Of a DNA stretch of 64,000 bases, positions 34,943 through 43,897 are shown one piece after another; within the stretch, counting starts at the first letter, position 1; each line of letters starts with the position of its first letter. The translations under genes and the position numbers were made by a program. Origin of the DNA: CAZAOY01 sp964486925 (GTDB lineage Bacteria > Bacillota > Clostridia > Oscillospirales > Ruminococcaceae). A model generated the notes under the pieces. It was given only the letters and a program-made list of their open reading frames with translations, made no database searches and had not been told where the DNA came from. The stretch covers positions 1 to 64,000 of the forward strand of contig CAZAOY010000006.1 of assembly GCA_964486925.1 (NCBI GenBank), read 5' to 3'.

Positions 34943-35015
34943 ACCTACCGATAGAAAGGGGTGATATTACTGTACTAGCGGAATACTTGGTCAGATATTT
35001 ATTTTAACGGTAGGT
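34943..35015 (+). ncRNA. Candidate structured leader RNA
   Basis: ACCTACCG (34943-34950) and CGGTAGGT (35008-35015) form a perfect 8-bp closing stem just after the transcription start. The enclosed 57 nt contain an AGAAAGGGGTGATATTAC ribosome-site-like stretch followed by GTACTAG. I do not recognise a known riboswitch class. A very short ORF behind the GGGGTG is also possible. Confidence 0.4.
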
Positions 35016-35059
35016 GCTTATAATTAACTTAACTTTATAATCACAAAAAAGGAGGACAT

Positions 35060-35857
35060 ATGAAAAAGATATCAGTCTATATATTAGCATCCATTCTATC
35101 CATTTCCTGTCTATCGGCCTGCAACAATATTAGTACTGCACAAACCTCTAGTAGTATAGACCCCGAGGTTTCTAGCAGTACCCTATCGGCTACATCTGGT
35201 AAAATAGATATATCTAATGAGGGTTACAAAAAATTATCGGAGTTAAACCTAGATTACAACCAGTATTATAACTTTATCACTAATGATGTTCCTGTTTTTC
35301 TCTCCGGATATAGATTGCTTACTATCGATGAATTTGCGGGTTACTACAAATATATAAACACCTCTTTATTTCCTAAAAATCTTTTAGATAAAAAGCTATC
35401 ATTTGTTGCCGCTGAGAGCGAAAATGTGTTTAACAGCGTTAGAATAGGTACAAGTACTAACGGTATACCCGACAGTACCCTTTATAATAAGATTCAAACT
35501 GCTGACCTTTCTAAAGAAACCCCTAACAAATTACAACTAGTCTATACAGCTAAAGACAACTCCGCAATTAGCGTATCGGTTAGCAGACGCTCTATCTCAG
35601 GTTATAACGCTAAACAGGTATATATTGACGGTAACCTTTACAACCTAGTTAATACAGTGTACGCCGACGGATACTCCGGTTTTATCTATAAAAAGGAAAA
35701 TTTCACATTTTATGTTGAAAACGGTAAGATTGATGACATCAATGGAAGATCAACCTTTTTACCCGCGGATAACCCACTAACAGAGGATGAAGTGACGGCT
35801 ATTATAAAAAACATCGGATTTTCACCGTTTAATAATGCAGTAAAGCTACTTAGTTAA
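35060..35857 (+). CDS. Lipoprotein of unknown function
   Basis: The 265-residue protein has a lipoprotein signal (MKKISVYILASILSISCL, lipobox LSAC) and a serine-rich linker (about 25-50), then a globular part with no family I recognise. It has its own promoter and leader and ends at a strong terminator. AAAGGAGG precedes the ATG. Confidence 0.8.
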   Translation: MKKISVYILASILSISCLSACNNISTAQTSSSIDPEVSSSTLSATSGKIDISNEGYKKLSELNLDYNQYYNFITNDVPVFLSGYRLLTIDEFAGYYKYINTSLFPKNLLDKKLSFVAAESENVFNSVRIGTSTNGIPDSTLYNKIQTADLSKETPNKLQLVYTAKDNSAISVSVSRRSISGYNAKQVYIDGNLYNLVNTVYADGYSGFIYKKENFTFYVENGKIDDINGRSTFLPADNPLTEDEVTAIIKNIGFSPFNNAVKLLS

Positions 35858-35865
35858 TAAATATT

Positions 35866-35898
35866 GGGGATGTATCAAAACACATTTGATACATCCCC
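35866..35898. terminator. 14-bp perfect-stem terminator
   Basis: GGGGATGTATCAAA and TTTGATACATCCCC with a 5-base loop, followed by ATCTTTT. It serves the lipoprotein gene and lies between convergent genes. Confidence 0.93.
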
Positions 35899-35912
35899 AT
35901 CTTTTATATATT

Positions 35913-37190
35913 CTACCTACCGAAAAATTCGTCCGCAAATCTATCTGTTCTGCCTTTTATCGCCTTTAATACCTCGACAGATCCGTTTATCTCGCCATAT
36001 CCTGTTACGCAGTCCTTCATTGCTCTTCCTTGCTCGTAGCACAATTCCTCATATAGCGGAAAGTATTCGTTAATGAGGAACATACCATACTTCACCATGC
36101 GGTATGTGCCTTGTACCCGCTTTTCTTCGGTAGGATAGTTTTCAACCGCAACGCTGTATAACCCTTTAATAGCGTCTTTGAAGTTTTCAAGATCGTCACC
36201 CTCGGAGAATGCAATGGTGTAGACTAGCTCAAACCAATGCGCCGGTTCTGTACCATGGGAGTCGCTTGATCCCACAATCGGGATTACTCTGCCCCTAGCA
36301 CGTTGTTCGTTATACATCGCTATCTGCATATTGTTCTCAAACACCGTCTGCCCGCCTAACACCTCAAAGGCATCGTATATCCCCTGTTCAAAGATATATT
36401 CACTGGTTTTGTCTGGCACGTTGTAGGCATTGTTCATCCAGTGCGGGTGTACAAATATAGCTAGTCCGCCACTCTCACGGATTTTATTTGCAATCCAAAC
36501 CCGCTTAGCGTAGTCTAAGAGATTAACCCCCTCCGGTACAGTTAAGGCCTTGGCTAGTTCGTTTACCTCGTCGGTGCAGGTCTGTTCGTTTGCGTAGTAG
36601 TAGTCGTTTACGCTGTGAGTCCCGCCAAAGTTAACTGCATGAATATACCGCCCGTGCACGTGGATCTCCTCGCCGTAGAACAGCTTTATATCGGTCGGGA
36701 TGTCTTTATATCGGTCAATTGCTTCCTTTGATGGAAACCATTCGTTATGATCGGTAATCGCCATAAAGTCGTATCCTTTTTTGCGATAGTTTGCTACTAC
36801 CACCCCTGGGTCCTCCCTACCGTCGGAATAGTAGCTATGTACATGCAGATCTCCCTTATACGGCCGTCTTGCATACAGGTCGGGTAGTAATGAAAACACC
36901 GTAAATTCTATGGTATTGCTTTCACCGATAACACGTATTAAATGCATCTGCTCCCCGCTAAAGCTGTGGGTAAAGGTAAGTATTCCATCCTTTGGAGTAA
37001 CGTTAACGCTTTGGTATGCTTCATCGTTTAACGGCTCTACCGACTGCTCCATTGGTATAAACCGTACTAGATAGCTTTTAGTATCATCGAACCTTGCATG
37101 ATTACCACGTGGTCGAATAGTTACCGTGGTGCTAACATCCGCTTGAAACACCTTTGGGGTAACCTTGTAGTTTGCTAATTCTGCCTTCAT
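35913..37190 (-). CDS. PHP-domain metallohydrolase (CehA/McbA-like)
   Basis: The 425-residue protein has an N-terminal beta-rich domain (1-125) and a PHP domain with the metal-binding DLHVHSYYSDGRE, YDFMAITDHNEW, FVHPHWMNNAYN and VGSSDSHG motifs. PHP enzymes cleave phosphoesters or amides. It is divergent from the DeoR/MFS operon, which may share its substrate, possibly an organophosphate. AGGAGG precedes the start. Confidence 0.82.
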   Translation of the reverse strand: MKAELANYKVTPKVFQADVSTTVTIRPRGNHARFDDTKSYLVRFIPMEQSVEPLNDEAYQSVNVTPKDGILTFTHSFSGEQMHLIRVIGESNTIEFTVFSLLPDLYARRPYKGDLHVHSYYSDGREDPGVVVANYRKKGYDFMAITDHNEWFPSKEAIDRYKDIPTDIKLFYGEEIHVHGRYIHAVNFGGTHSVNDYYYANEQTCTDEVNELAKALTVPEGVNLLDYAKRVWIANKIRESGGLAIFVHPHWMNNAYNVPDKTSEYIFEQGIYDAFEVLGGQTVFENNMQIAMYNEQRARGRVIPIVGSSDSHGTEPAHWFELVYTIAFSEGDDLENFKDAIKGLYSVAVENYPTEEKRVQGTYRMVKYGMFLINEYFPLYEELCYEQGRAMKDCVTGYGEINGSVEVLKAIKGRTDRFADEFFGR

Positions 37191-37283
37191 ATAATATTAC
37201 CTCCTGTCAAATATTTATCTCATACTATAGATTAATATTACCACATTAAATCACATATGTCAACATGTGCATTTTGTTTTATA

Positions 37284-37312
37284 TTGACTTTTTTTGATTT
37301 CTAGCATATAAT
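37284..37312 (+). promoter_or_regulatory. Sigma-A promoter of the DeoR-MFS operon
   Basis: TTGACT, a 17-bp spacer and TATAAT; the start codon follows about 100 bp later. Confidence 0.8.
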
Positions 37313-37414
37313 AGTAGATATCAAAAATATATAGGAATTTAGTAAATAAATACAGAAACATTAAATGAAAGGGATACTCTATACAATTCTAAACATATGG
37401 AGATGGTTATAGTT

Positions 37415-38197
37415 ATGCTAGCTAGCGAAAGACAACGATTAATCTGTGAACGTGCCACTCGTGACGGTCAGGTTTTAGTTAACCGCCTAAGCGCTGAGCT
37501 TGGGGTTTCCGCCGAAACTATTAGACGAGATATCCAATACCTAAGCTCTGTTAATGCTATTATAAAGGTTCATGGCGGGGCTTTGCCCATTAACCGCAAC
37601 CAACGTGAGGGGGCGTATAACATCCGTGCACAGATTAACCCTGCGGGTAAGGATAAGGTCGGCAGATATGCCGCAACCTTTGTACAGGACAACGATGTGA
37701 TAGCCTTAGACTCAGGCGCTACCATTGACTGCCTTGTTCGCTCACTGTATGGGGTAAAAAATCTAACAATAATTACAGGCTCTTTCTCTACACTTAACAT
37801 CCTTATGGAAAAGCACTCATCCTCCCAACTTAATGCAAAGGTAGTATTCCTTGGGGGTGAGGTTAATTTCTCTAACCAGTGCAGTAGCGGAGGACTAACG
37901 AATGAAATGTTAGAGCGATTCTCTGTTGATAAGGCATTTATCTCCTGCACAAGCCTTAACGAGAGCGGAGTAAAGATGTATGATATAAACGACGGTATCT
38001 TTACCTCGCTTATTATAAAAAGAGCGTCAATCGTGCATTTGCTATGCACCAGTGAAAAGCTTAACAAGCAAGCACTCTATCAGATCTGTGAGCTATCAAG
38101 CATAAACCATATAATCACCGACAATGAAGGCTCTATACCACCAAAGGTTGAGCGATACATCGAACAATCGTCTGCGACACTTCATATAGCAAAATAG
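37415..38197 (+). CDS. DeoR/GlpR-family regulator
   Basis: The 260-residue protein has the DeoR helix-turn-helix (LASERQRLICERATRDGQVL, SAELGVSAETIRRDI) and the sugar-phosphate sensing domain with DVIALDSGATIDCLV and VVFLGGEVN. Such regulators respond to phosphorylated sugars. The start at 37415 fits family length and has GGAG upstream; an ATG at 37397 would add six residues. The stop codon is part of the ribosome site of the transporter gene that follows. Confidence 0.86.
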   Translation: MLASERQRLICERATRDGQVLVNRLSAELGVSAETIRRDIQYLSSVNAIIKVHGGALPINRNQREGAYNIRAQINPAGKDKVGRYAATFVQDNDVIALDSGATIDCLVRSLYGVKNLTIITGSFSTLNILMEKHSSSQLNAKVVFLGGEVNFSNQCSSGGLTNEMLERFSVDKAFISCTSLNESGVKMYDINDGIFTSLIIKRASIVHLLCTSEKLNKQALYQICELSSINHIITDNEGSIPPKVERYIEQSSATLHIAK

Positions 38198-38207
38198 GAG
38201 AGATATA

Positions 38208-39443
38208 TTGAACAAAAGAAAGATCACCAACCAACGTATAACACATATGCTATTCTGGCTTTGCTGGTTTATCTATTTCGTAACATATCTAGGACGTCTT
38301 AACTACTCCTCGGCAATGCCCGAGATTATAGGAGAAGGAATCTTAACGAGATCCAGTGCAGGACTCATAAGCACCCTATTCTTTACCTGCTATGCTATAG
38401 GACAGCTAGTAAATGGATTTTTAGGTGATAAGGTATCCCCTAAGGTTATGATCTTTATTGGTGTTCTGCTATCGGGGATATCCAACCTATTTATGGCAAT
38501 ATCCATAAATACTATCATTATGGATATATCTTGGGCTGTTAACGGATATGCGCAGGCAATGGTGTGGCCGCCTATCGTTAGAATCTTCTCTGATATGCTA
38601 CCTAAAAAAACCGTAATAAAGTGCCTTACAAACCTCGCTTCTACCATTGCACTCGGCACACTCGCTTCATATCTTATCTCGGCGGCCATGATATCCTTAT
38701 CTGGATGGAAGGGCGCTTTTATCCTTCCCTCCATTATCCTTGTAACTGCGGCTATAATCTGGGTTGTAGCTTTTAGTAAAATCCAACTACATTGTAACCT
38801 ACATGGAGAGTTTGAACATTCTGATGTTAGTACTGTTAAAAGCTCAGGCCCTAAACCTCCCTTCTTTGCTCTCCTTATAAATCCCGCTGTGCTGATAATT
38901 CTTATTCCTTTGATAGCTCATGGTGTGCTAAAGGATGGAGTCACTGCATGGGTTCCTACATATATAAGCGAAACCTTTAATACAAGCGCAGTATCTTCAA
39001 TACTAGCTACCACACTACTTCCTGTGGTCAATGTTTTAGGGGCATATGCCGCACAGCTTGTAAGAAAGAGCTTTAGAGGTAGCGAGATAAAGACCGCTTG
39101 TCTATTCTTTGGAGTAGCGTTAGTATCGTTACTTTCTCTCTATCTATTCTCCGGAGTTAGTATTATCCTTACAGTTTCACTTTTATCACTTATTACCTCA
39201 TCAATGCTAGCGGTTAACACTACCTTTATAAGCTTTGTTCCGCTACATTTTGCAAAGATTTCTCGTGCGTCTACAATGTCTGGATTCTTTAATTCTGTAT
39301 CCTATATAGGAGCGGCGATATCCTCCGTTTCTATTGGTATTCTTGTATCTACCTCTGGGTGGGGGGTAACGATAGCTAGCTTTTGCGCTATTACCTTAAC
39401 TGCGGTAATCCTCTGTTTCTTAGGGAGAAAAAGGGTATTTTAA
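38208..39443 (+). CDS. MFS carrier of the organophosphate:Pi antiporter type
   Basis: The 411-residue protein has about 12 membrane helices. The YLGRLNYSSAMPEI segment after helix 1 and the GFLGDKVSPKVMIFIG loop resemble GlpT/UhpT-type carriers. The start is TTG at 38208, with TAGGAG formed by the DeoR stop region 7 bp upstream, implying translational coupling. A phosphorylated sugar or glycerol phosphate is a likely cargo given the DeoR regulator and PHP enzyme nearby. Confidence 0.84.
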   Translation: MNKRKITNQRITHMLFWLCWFIYFVTYLGRLNYSSAMPEIIGEGILTRSSAGLISTLFFTCYAIGQLVNGFLGDKVSPKVMIFIGVLLSGISNLFMAISINTIIMDISWAVNGYAQAMVWPPIVRIFSDMLPKKTVIKCLTNLASTIALGTLASYLISAAMISLSGWKGAFILPSIILVTAAIIWVVAFSKIQLHCNLHGEFEHSDVSTVKSSGPKPPFFALLINPAVLIILIPLIAHGVLKDGVTAWVPTYISETFNTSAVSSILATTLLPVVNVLGAYAAQLVRKSFRGSEIKTACLFFGVALVSLLSLYLFSGVSIILTVSLLSLITSSMLAVNTTFISFVPLHFAKISRASTMSGFFNSVSYIGAAISSVSIGILVSTSGWGVTIASFCAITLTAVILCFLGRKRVF

Positions 39444-39452
39444 TCAAAACAA

Positions 39453-39493
39453 AAACATACCATGAGAAGCATACTGCTACCTATGGTATGTTT
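39453..39493. terminator. Terminator shared by the MFS gene and RNase P RNA gene
   Basis: AAACATACCAT and ATGGTATGTTT form an 11-bp stem between the MFS stop and the 3' end of rnpB. Confidence 0.8.
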
Positions 39494-39507
39494 ATCTTTA
39501 TAATAAT

Positions 39508-39863
39508 TGTGACTAAGCCGATAAGCCGAGTTCTGTAAGCGTTTACACGCCCTATAGCAATCTATCTTGTTAACATGTCGCCATGCTAATCTTTGCCACC
39601 CGTCAAGACCGTCGGACCAACGAATACATCTTAGTCGGTGTTGCATCGGATAGGGTTTACATAGCCGTATACTCTCGTATACGCTGGTGAGCTCTTACCT
39701 CGCCTTTCCACCCTTACTAACATAAATATTAGCGGTATCTCTCTGTTGCACTAGCCCTAAAGTCGCCTTCGGCTGCCGTTAACAGCTATCCTGTCCTATG
39801 ATGCTCGGACTTTCCTCACCTATATACTATAGTATACATGCGCTGCTATATAGCTTACTCACA
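39508..39863 (-). ncRNA. rnpB: RNase P RNA
   Basis: On the minus strand the conserved 5' core GAGGAAAGTCCGAGCATCA is followed about 300 nt later by ACAGAACTCGGCTTAT. P1 is closed by TGTGAGTAAGC at the 5' end and GCTTAGTCACA at the 3' end, 10 of 11 pairs. Length is about 356 nt. It is the catalytic subunit that matures tRNA 5' ends. Confidence 0.95.
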
Positions 39864-39899
39864 TCTTATCCTATTATAATTCCCCTGAAAAAGCTATCC

Positions 39900-40304
39900 T
39901 TACAGATACTTAGTTACGCACTCAGGAATTGCCTTTAGGTCGGCAGAAACTGTTATAATAACCTTAACATCATCGGTAATTAAAGCGTTAATTCTATCAA
40001 GCAGTGTTCCAAGACCGATTAAATCCTTCTCACCAATCTTTAGGATACCATCAACATAGATCTCTTTTACATCATAATCTGAAGCTAAAAGACCTGCGAT
40101 AAATCCGTAGAACATATCATAACCCTTTAGAGAATAATCATCAGCAGTAACAAGCTTTATCTTATGGCTAAGTTCAAATGTCAGCTTACATCCTTTTTCT
40201 ACGCAAACGATATGACCTGTGGTTGTTTCAACTGCTTTGTTCGCCATGTCGATTAAGACTTTAGTTTTTCCGGATCCCTTATCACCTGTAATTAGTTTAA
40301 TCAT
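39900..40304 (-). CDS. Small P-loop ATP-binding protein of unknown function
   Basis: The 134-residue protein starts MIKLITGDKGSGKTKVLID, a Walker A motif, and has KEIYVDGIL as a possible Walker B strand. It is conserved in clostridia, sometimes loosely named PilT-like, but is too short for a PilT motor. It lies between pgi and rnpB on the minus strand. Function unknown. Confidence 0.75.
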   Translation of the reverse strand: MIKLITGDKGSGKTKVLIDMANKAVETTTGHIVCVEKGCKLTFELSHKIKLVTADDYSLKGYDMFYGFIAGLLASDYDVKEIYVDGILKIGEKDLIGLGTLLDRINALITDDVKVIITVSADLKAIPECVTKYL

Positions 40305-40376
40305 AAGTCTACCACCTTTAATTAATAATATATTTAGCTTTATTTAAAGCCTTTCCTCTGTTATCCATCCAGACTA

Positions 40377-41711
40377 TTATAGCTTAGCTTCAAGCTTTGC
40401 TTTTTCGTCCTCATATCCTGGTTTTCCTAATAATGCAAACATATTCTTTTTATAGCTTTCAACGCCCGGTTGGTTAAATGGGTTAACCCCTAGAAGGTAA
40501 CCGGATATAGCACAAGCCTTCTCAAAGAAGTATACCATATATCCAAACTCATGCTCATTAATGCAAGGCATCTCAAGCACGATATTTGCAACTCCGCCCT
40601 CGGTGTGTGCAATAATAGTACCCTCCATCGCCTTTTTGTTAACGATTGACATATTTTGGTTTGATAGGAAGTTTAGTCCGTCAAAGTTATTTGGGTCATC
40701 CTTTAGGAAGAAATCCTGCTTTGGCTCTTTTATGTCAATTACTGTTTCAAAGATAGTTTTAGTACCATCTTGGATAAACTGACCTAATGAATGAAGATCG
40801 GTGGAGAAGGTTGCGGATGTTGGAAAGATTCCCTTACCGTCCTTACCTTCGCTCTCGCCAAAAAGCTGTTTAAACCACTCCGCCATCATAGTAAAGGCAG
40901 GGTCATAGCTGACAAGCATTTCGACATTCTTGCCCTTGCGGTAGAGTGCGTTTCTGTATGCAACGTATCTATAACAGTCATTCTTCTCAATATCATCACA
41001 TTTAAGCTCGTCAACCGCCGCTCTAGCACCAGCCATAATCGCGTCTATATCACATCCGCTTACCGCTATTGGAAGTAGTCCTACCGCAGTAAGAACCGAG
41101 TATCTTCCACCGATATCGTCTGCAATTGTAAAGGTTTCATAGCCCTGTGCGTTGCAAAGTTCCTTTAGTGTTCCTTTTTGTTCATCGGTAGTGCAGTATA
41201 TTCTTTCTTTAGCTTTGTCCTTACCGTACTTTTCTTCTAGGTATTCTCTAAACACTCTAAACGCAAGTGCCGGTTCGGTAGTCGTACCCGATTTTGAAAT
41301 TACATTCAGGGATACATCCTTACCTTCACAGATAGACAAAACCTCATTTAAGTATGTAGGATTAATGTTGTTACCTACATAATAGATAGAAGGGGTATCC
41401 TTCTTCATGTTGTTATAAAAAGGTGACTTTAACAGATCGATTGCCGCTCTGGCCCCTAGGTATGATCCTCCTATACCGATAACTAACAGTATATCTGTAT
41501 CCTTTTGAATCTTTGCTGCCGCTGCTTTTATACGATCAAATTCTTCCTTGTCATAATCATAAGGAAGGTTAACCCACCCTAAAAAGTCATTACCTAAACC
41601 TGTTTTTTCATTTAATAATCTATCCGCCGTGCTTATAAATGGTTGCATTGCTTTTAGTTCATCTGCTACAACAAAGTTCTTTAGGTGCTTATCGTTTATC
41701 TTTATCGCCAT
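40377..41711 (-). CDS. pgi: Glucose-6-phosphate isomerase
   Basis: The 444-residue protein has the isomerase signatures NVISKSGTTTEPALAFR, ADDIGGRYSVLTAVGLLP and the C-terminal GVNPFNQPGVESYKKNMF with the catalytic lysine. It interconverts glucose-6-P and fructose-6-P in glycolysis. Length fits the short Firmicutes form. Confidence 0.96.
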   Translation of the reverse strand: MAIKINDKHLKNFVVADELKAMQPFISTADRLLNEKTGLGNDFLGWVNLPYDYDKEEFDRIKAAAAKIQKDTDILLVIGIGGSYLGARAAIDLLKSPFYNNMKKDTPSIYYVGNNINPTYLNEVLSICEGKDVSLNVISKSGTTTEPALAFRVFREYLEEKYGKDKAKERIYCTTDEQKGTLKELCNAQGYETFTIADDIGGRYSVLTAVGLLPIAVSGCDIDAIMAGARAAVDELKCDDIEKNDCYRYVAYRNALYRKGKNVEMLVSYDPAFTMMAEWFKQLFGESEGKDGKGIFPTSATFSTDLHSLGQFIQDGTKTIFETVIDIKEPKQDFFLKDDPNNFDGLNFLSNQNMSIVNKKAMEGTIIAHTEGGVANIVLEMPCINEHEFGYMVYFFEKACAISGYLLGVNPFNQPGVESYKKNMFALLGKPGYEDEKAKLEAKL

Positions 41712-41951
41712 AAAACCCTCCTTAGCTGATTTGTGCTACTTTCTACTTCTTTGGTTTGCTATCTAGCATTAAATATTATCCCATAAAAACAAACCAAGAT
41801 AACACAGTATCTGCTGATTATCTTGTTTTAATTTTACATTAAATTTTTGTATTTTGCAAGTGTTTTTGAATAAGTTTATAAATCTTTAACAACGTACACA
41901 AAAAAACAGATAATCCTTACCAATTTATTATCATACTTATTCTTCAAACAG

Positions 41952-41980
41952 TTGATTTTAATTTAAAGTTATGGTATAAT
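41952..41980 (+). promoter_or_regulatory. Promoter at the head of repeat array B
   Basis: TTGATT, a 17-bp spacer and TATAAT. The -10 is the first block of repeat unit 1 (TATAATAAACACC), so the transcript begins inside the array and runs toward the CorC-like gene. Array A has the same arrangement. Confidence 0.75.
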
Positions 41981-42290
41981 AAACACCAAAAGGAAATTTA
42001 TGTGTTTATTGTACCTTCTAAGGTAGAAAGTCTAGACGACTTTCTCTTACGGTATAATAAACACCAAAAGGAAATTTATGTGTTTATTGTACCTTCTAAG
42101 GTAGANNNNNNNNNNNNNNNNNNNNNNNNNNNNNNNNNNNNNNNNNNNNNNNNNNNNNNNNNNNNNNNNNNNNNNNNNNNNNNNNNNNNNNNNNNNNNNN
42201 NNNNNAATTTATGTGTTTATTGTACCTTCTAAGGTAGAAAGTCTAGACGACTTTCTCTTATGGTATAATAAACACTAAAAGAAAATTTTC
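41973..42290 (+). repeat. Tandem repeat array B (78-bp unit) in the leader of the CorC-like gene
   Basis: GGTATAATAAACAC starts units at 41973 and 42051 (identical over the readable overlap) and again at 42262 after the gap, in phase with a 78-bp period. Each unit has an inverted pair GGTATAATAAACAC/GTGTTTATTGTACC, a small ACCTT/AAGGT hairpin and GAAAGTC-TAGAC-GACTTTC. Because 78 is a multiple of 3, a frame with AAAGGAA and GTG before each cycle stays open (VFIVPSKVESLDDFLL and so on). The last unit is degenerate. A gap hides the copy number. Confidence 0.88.
42106..42205. other. Scaffold gap of 100 N inside array B
   Basis: Exactly 100 N flanked on both sides by the 78-bp repeat; the size is a placeholder. 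Phase continues across it only if the true insert is a suitable length, so copy number is unknown. Confidence 0.95.
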
Positions 42291-42367
42291 GTGTTTATAA
42301 TTATTCCTAATAATGGTAAACACAAAATTATATAAAACATCTTTACAATTACAAAGGAGAAACTTTA

Positions 42368-43711
42368 ATGGACGAGGTCGGGCGACTTACTTGGAGTATT
42401 GTTTTACTCTCTTTACTTTTAATTCTATCATTTTTTTTCTACACCTGTGAGATTGCAATTGTATCCATCCCAGAGCACAGGCTAAAGAAGCTAATCGACG
42501 AAAGAAAGAAAAACAATGCTAAAGCTAAAAAAATTCTATCTATAAAACAGAATGCTACAAAATTTATCCTTCGCACAAACATGATAGGAACGCTCTGTGT
42601 GTGTGCGGGGATTGCAGTTGGTACGAATGTATTATCAACGCTTATTAAACCTATCTTCTCAAACGAGAGCTTGCCATCACTAGCGGGGTGGTATATATCA
42701 TATATAATTAGCTTTTTTATCTGTGCTTTTGTATTTTTGGTGCTGGGACATCTGCTACCAAAACGGCTTGCGAGCCATTATCCTGAAAATGTTGCATTCT
42801 TATTTGTTGGGCCGTTTACCATCCTAATCTCGCTATTTACACCATTTATCGTTATCTGTGCAGTAGCTACACGTGCTATCATGCGCCTTTTCTCTTTAGA
42901 CCCTGATAAAGAATCCAGCGAGGTTACCGAGGAGGAGATTCGCATGATGATCGACGCGGGAAACGAAAGCGGCTCAATTGAAGAAACCGAGAAGGAGATG
43001 CTTTACAACATCTTTGAGTTTGATGACAAAACCGCCGTTGAGATAATGACCCACCGCACCAACGTTGTTGCGGTAGAGAAGAATCAATCGCTAAGCGACA
43101 TAACCTTTATTGCGATAAACGAAGGATTTTCACGTATCCCTGTATACGAGGATAACATCGATAACATTATCGGTATTATTAACGTTAAGGATCTTCTATG
43201 CCTTGTTGGAAACGAGCATGCTAAAAGCTATAATATATCACACTTTCTTCGTAAGGTAATCTATATCCCCGGTACTAGCAAATGCGGTGCTTTACTTCGG
43301 GAGTTTAAGCAAAAGAAGGTGCATGTTGCGGTTGTGGTTGACGAGTACGGCGGTACTAACGGAATTGTAACGATGGAGGATCTACTGGAAAGTATTGTAG
43401 GAAACATCGAAGATGAATACGACTTTGAAGATCCGCAGGTTACCCAGATTGATGAAAATACCTATATCCTTGACGGTTCTATTAATGTAGACGAGCTAGA
43501 GGATCTTTTATCTATAAACCTACCAAATTCGGATGACGGCGATACACTAGCAGGGGTTATCCTAAATACAATCGGGTATATCCCAAGCCAAACACAGCGC
43601 CCTAGTGTTACTTTGGAGGGTTTTGTCTTTACCGTACTATCGGTAAACGAGCGGCGTATTGAGAAGGTTAAGGCAGAAAAGCTTAACGTCCCATCCGAAG
43701 TATTAGAGTAG
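42368..43711 (+). CDS. CorC/HlyC-type transporter (CNNM domain, CBS pair, CorC domain)
   Basis: The 447-residue protein has an N-terminal DUF21/CNNM membrane domain with four helices (about 10-190), two CBS domains (MTHRTNVVAVEKNQSLSDI, VHVAVVVDEYGGTNGIVTMEDLLE) and a C-terminal CorC_HlyC domain. Such proteins export magnesium or cobalt. AAAGGAG precedes the ATG. The leader contains repeat array B and its promoter. Confidence 0.9.
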   Translation: MDEVGRLTWSIVLLSLLLILSFFFYTCEIAIVSIPEHRLKKLIDERKKNNAKAKKILSIKQNATKFILRTNMIGTLCVCAGIAVGTNVLSTLIKPIFSNESLPSLAGWYISYIISFFICAFVFLVLGHLLPKRLASHYPENVAFLFVGPFTILISLFTPFIVICAVATRAIMRLFSLDPDKESSEVTEEEIRMMIDAGNESGSIEETEKEMLYNIFEFDDKTAVEIMTHRTNVVAVEKNQSLSDITFIAINEGFSRIPVYEDNIDNIIGIINVKDLLCLVGNEHAKSYNISHFLRKVIYIPGTSKCGALLREFKQKKVHVAVVVDEYGGTNGIVTMEDLLESIVGNIEDEYDFEDPQVTQIDENTYILDGSINVDELEDLLSINLPNSDDGDTLAGVILNTIGYIPSQTQRPSVTLEGFVFTVLSVNERRIEKVKAEKLNVPSEVLE

Positions 43712-43831
43712 ATACACTTTGGTAAACTATGCTATTTATGAATGAATAGATAAAAAAACTCTTAAAACCATGGCTTTGTTTTGATTAAAACACTAAAATT
43801 CAAATTAAAATGAAAAATTTATTAAAATGAC

Positions 43832-43860
43832 TTGCATTTTTTACCGCTTTGTTGTATAAT
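43832..43860 (+). promoter_or_regulatory. Sigma-A promoter of gdhA
   Basis: TTGCAT, a 17-bp spacer and a perfect TATAAT, about 40 bp before the start codon. Confidence 0.82.
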
Positions 43861-43897
43861 AGTGTTACTAATAATAAAAATATACGGAGGATGAGTT

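Noticed and set aside
39444..39899. Small protein ORF in the 39.5 kb gap
   Set aside because: The region is RNase P RNA; the ORF lies within its conserved core.
13595..42290. Arrays A and B as CRISPR arrays
   Set aside because: Units of 98 and 78 bp are near-identical throughout, with no unique spacers, and no cas genes are present.
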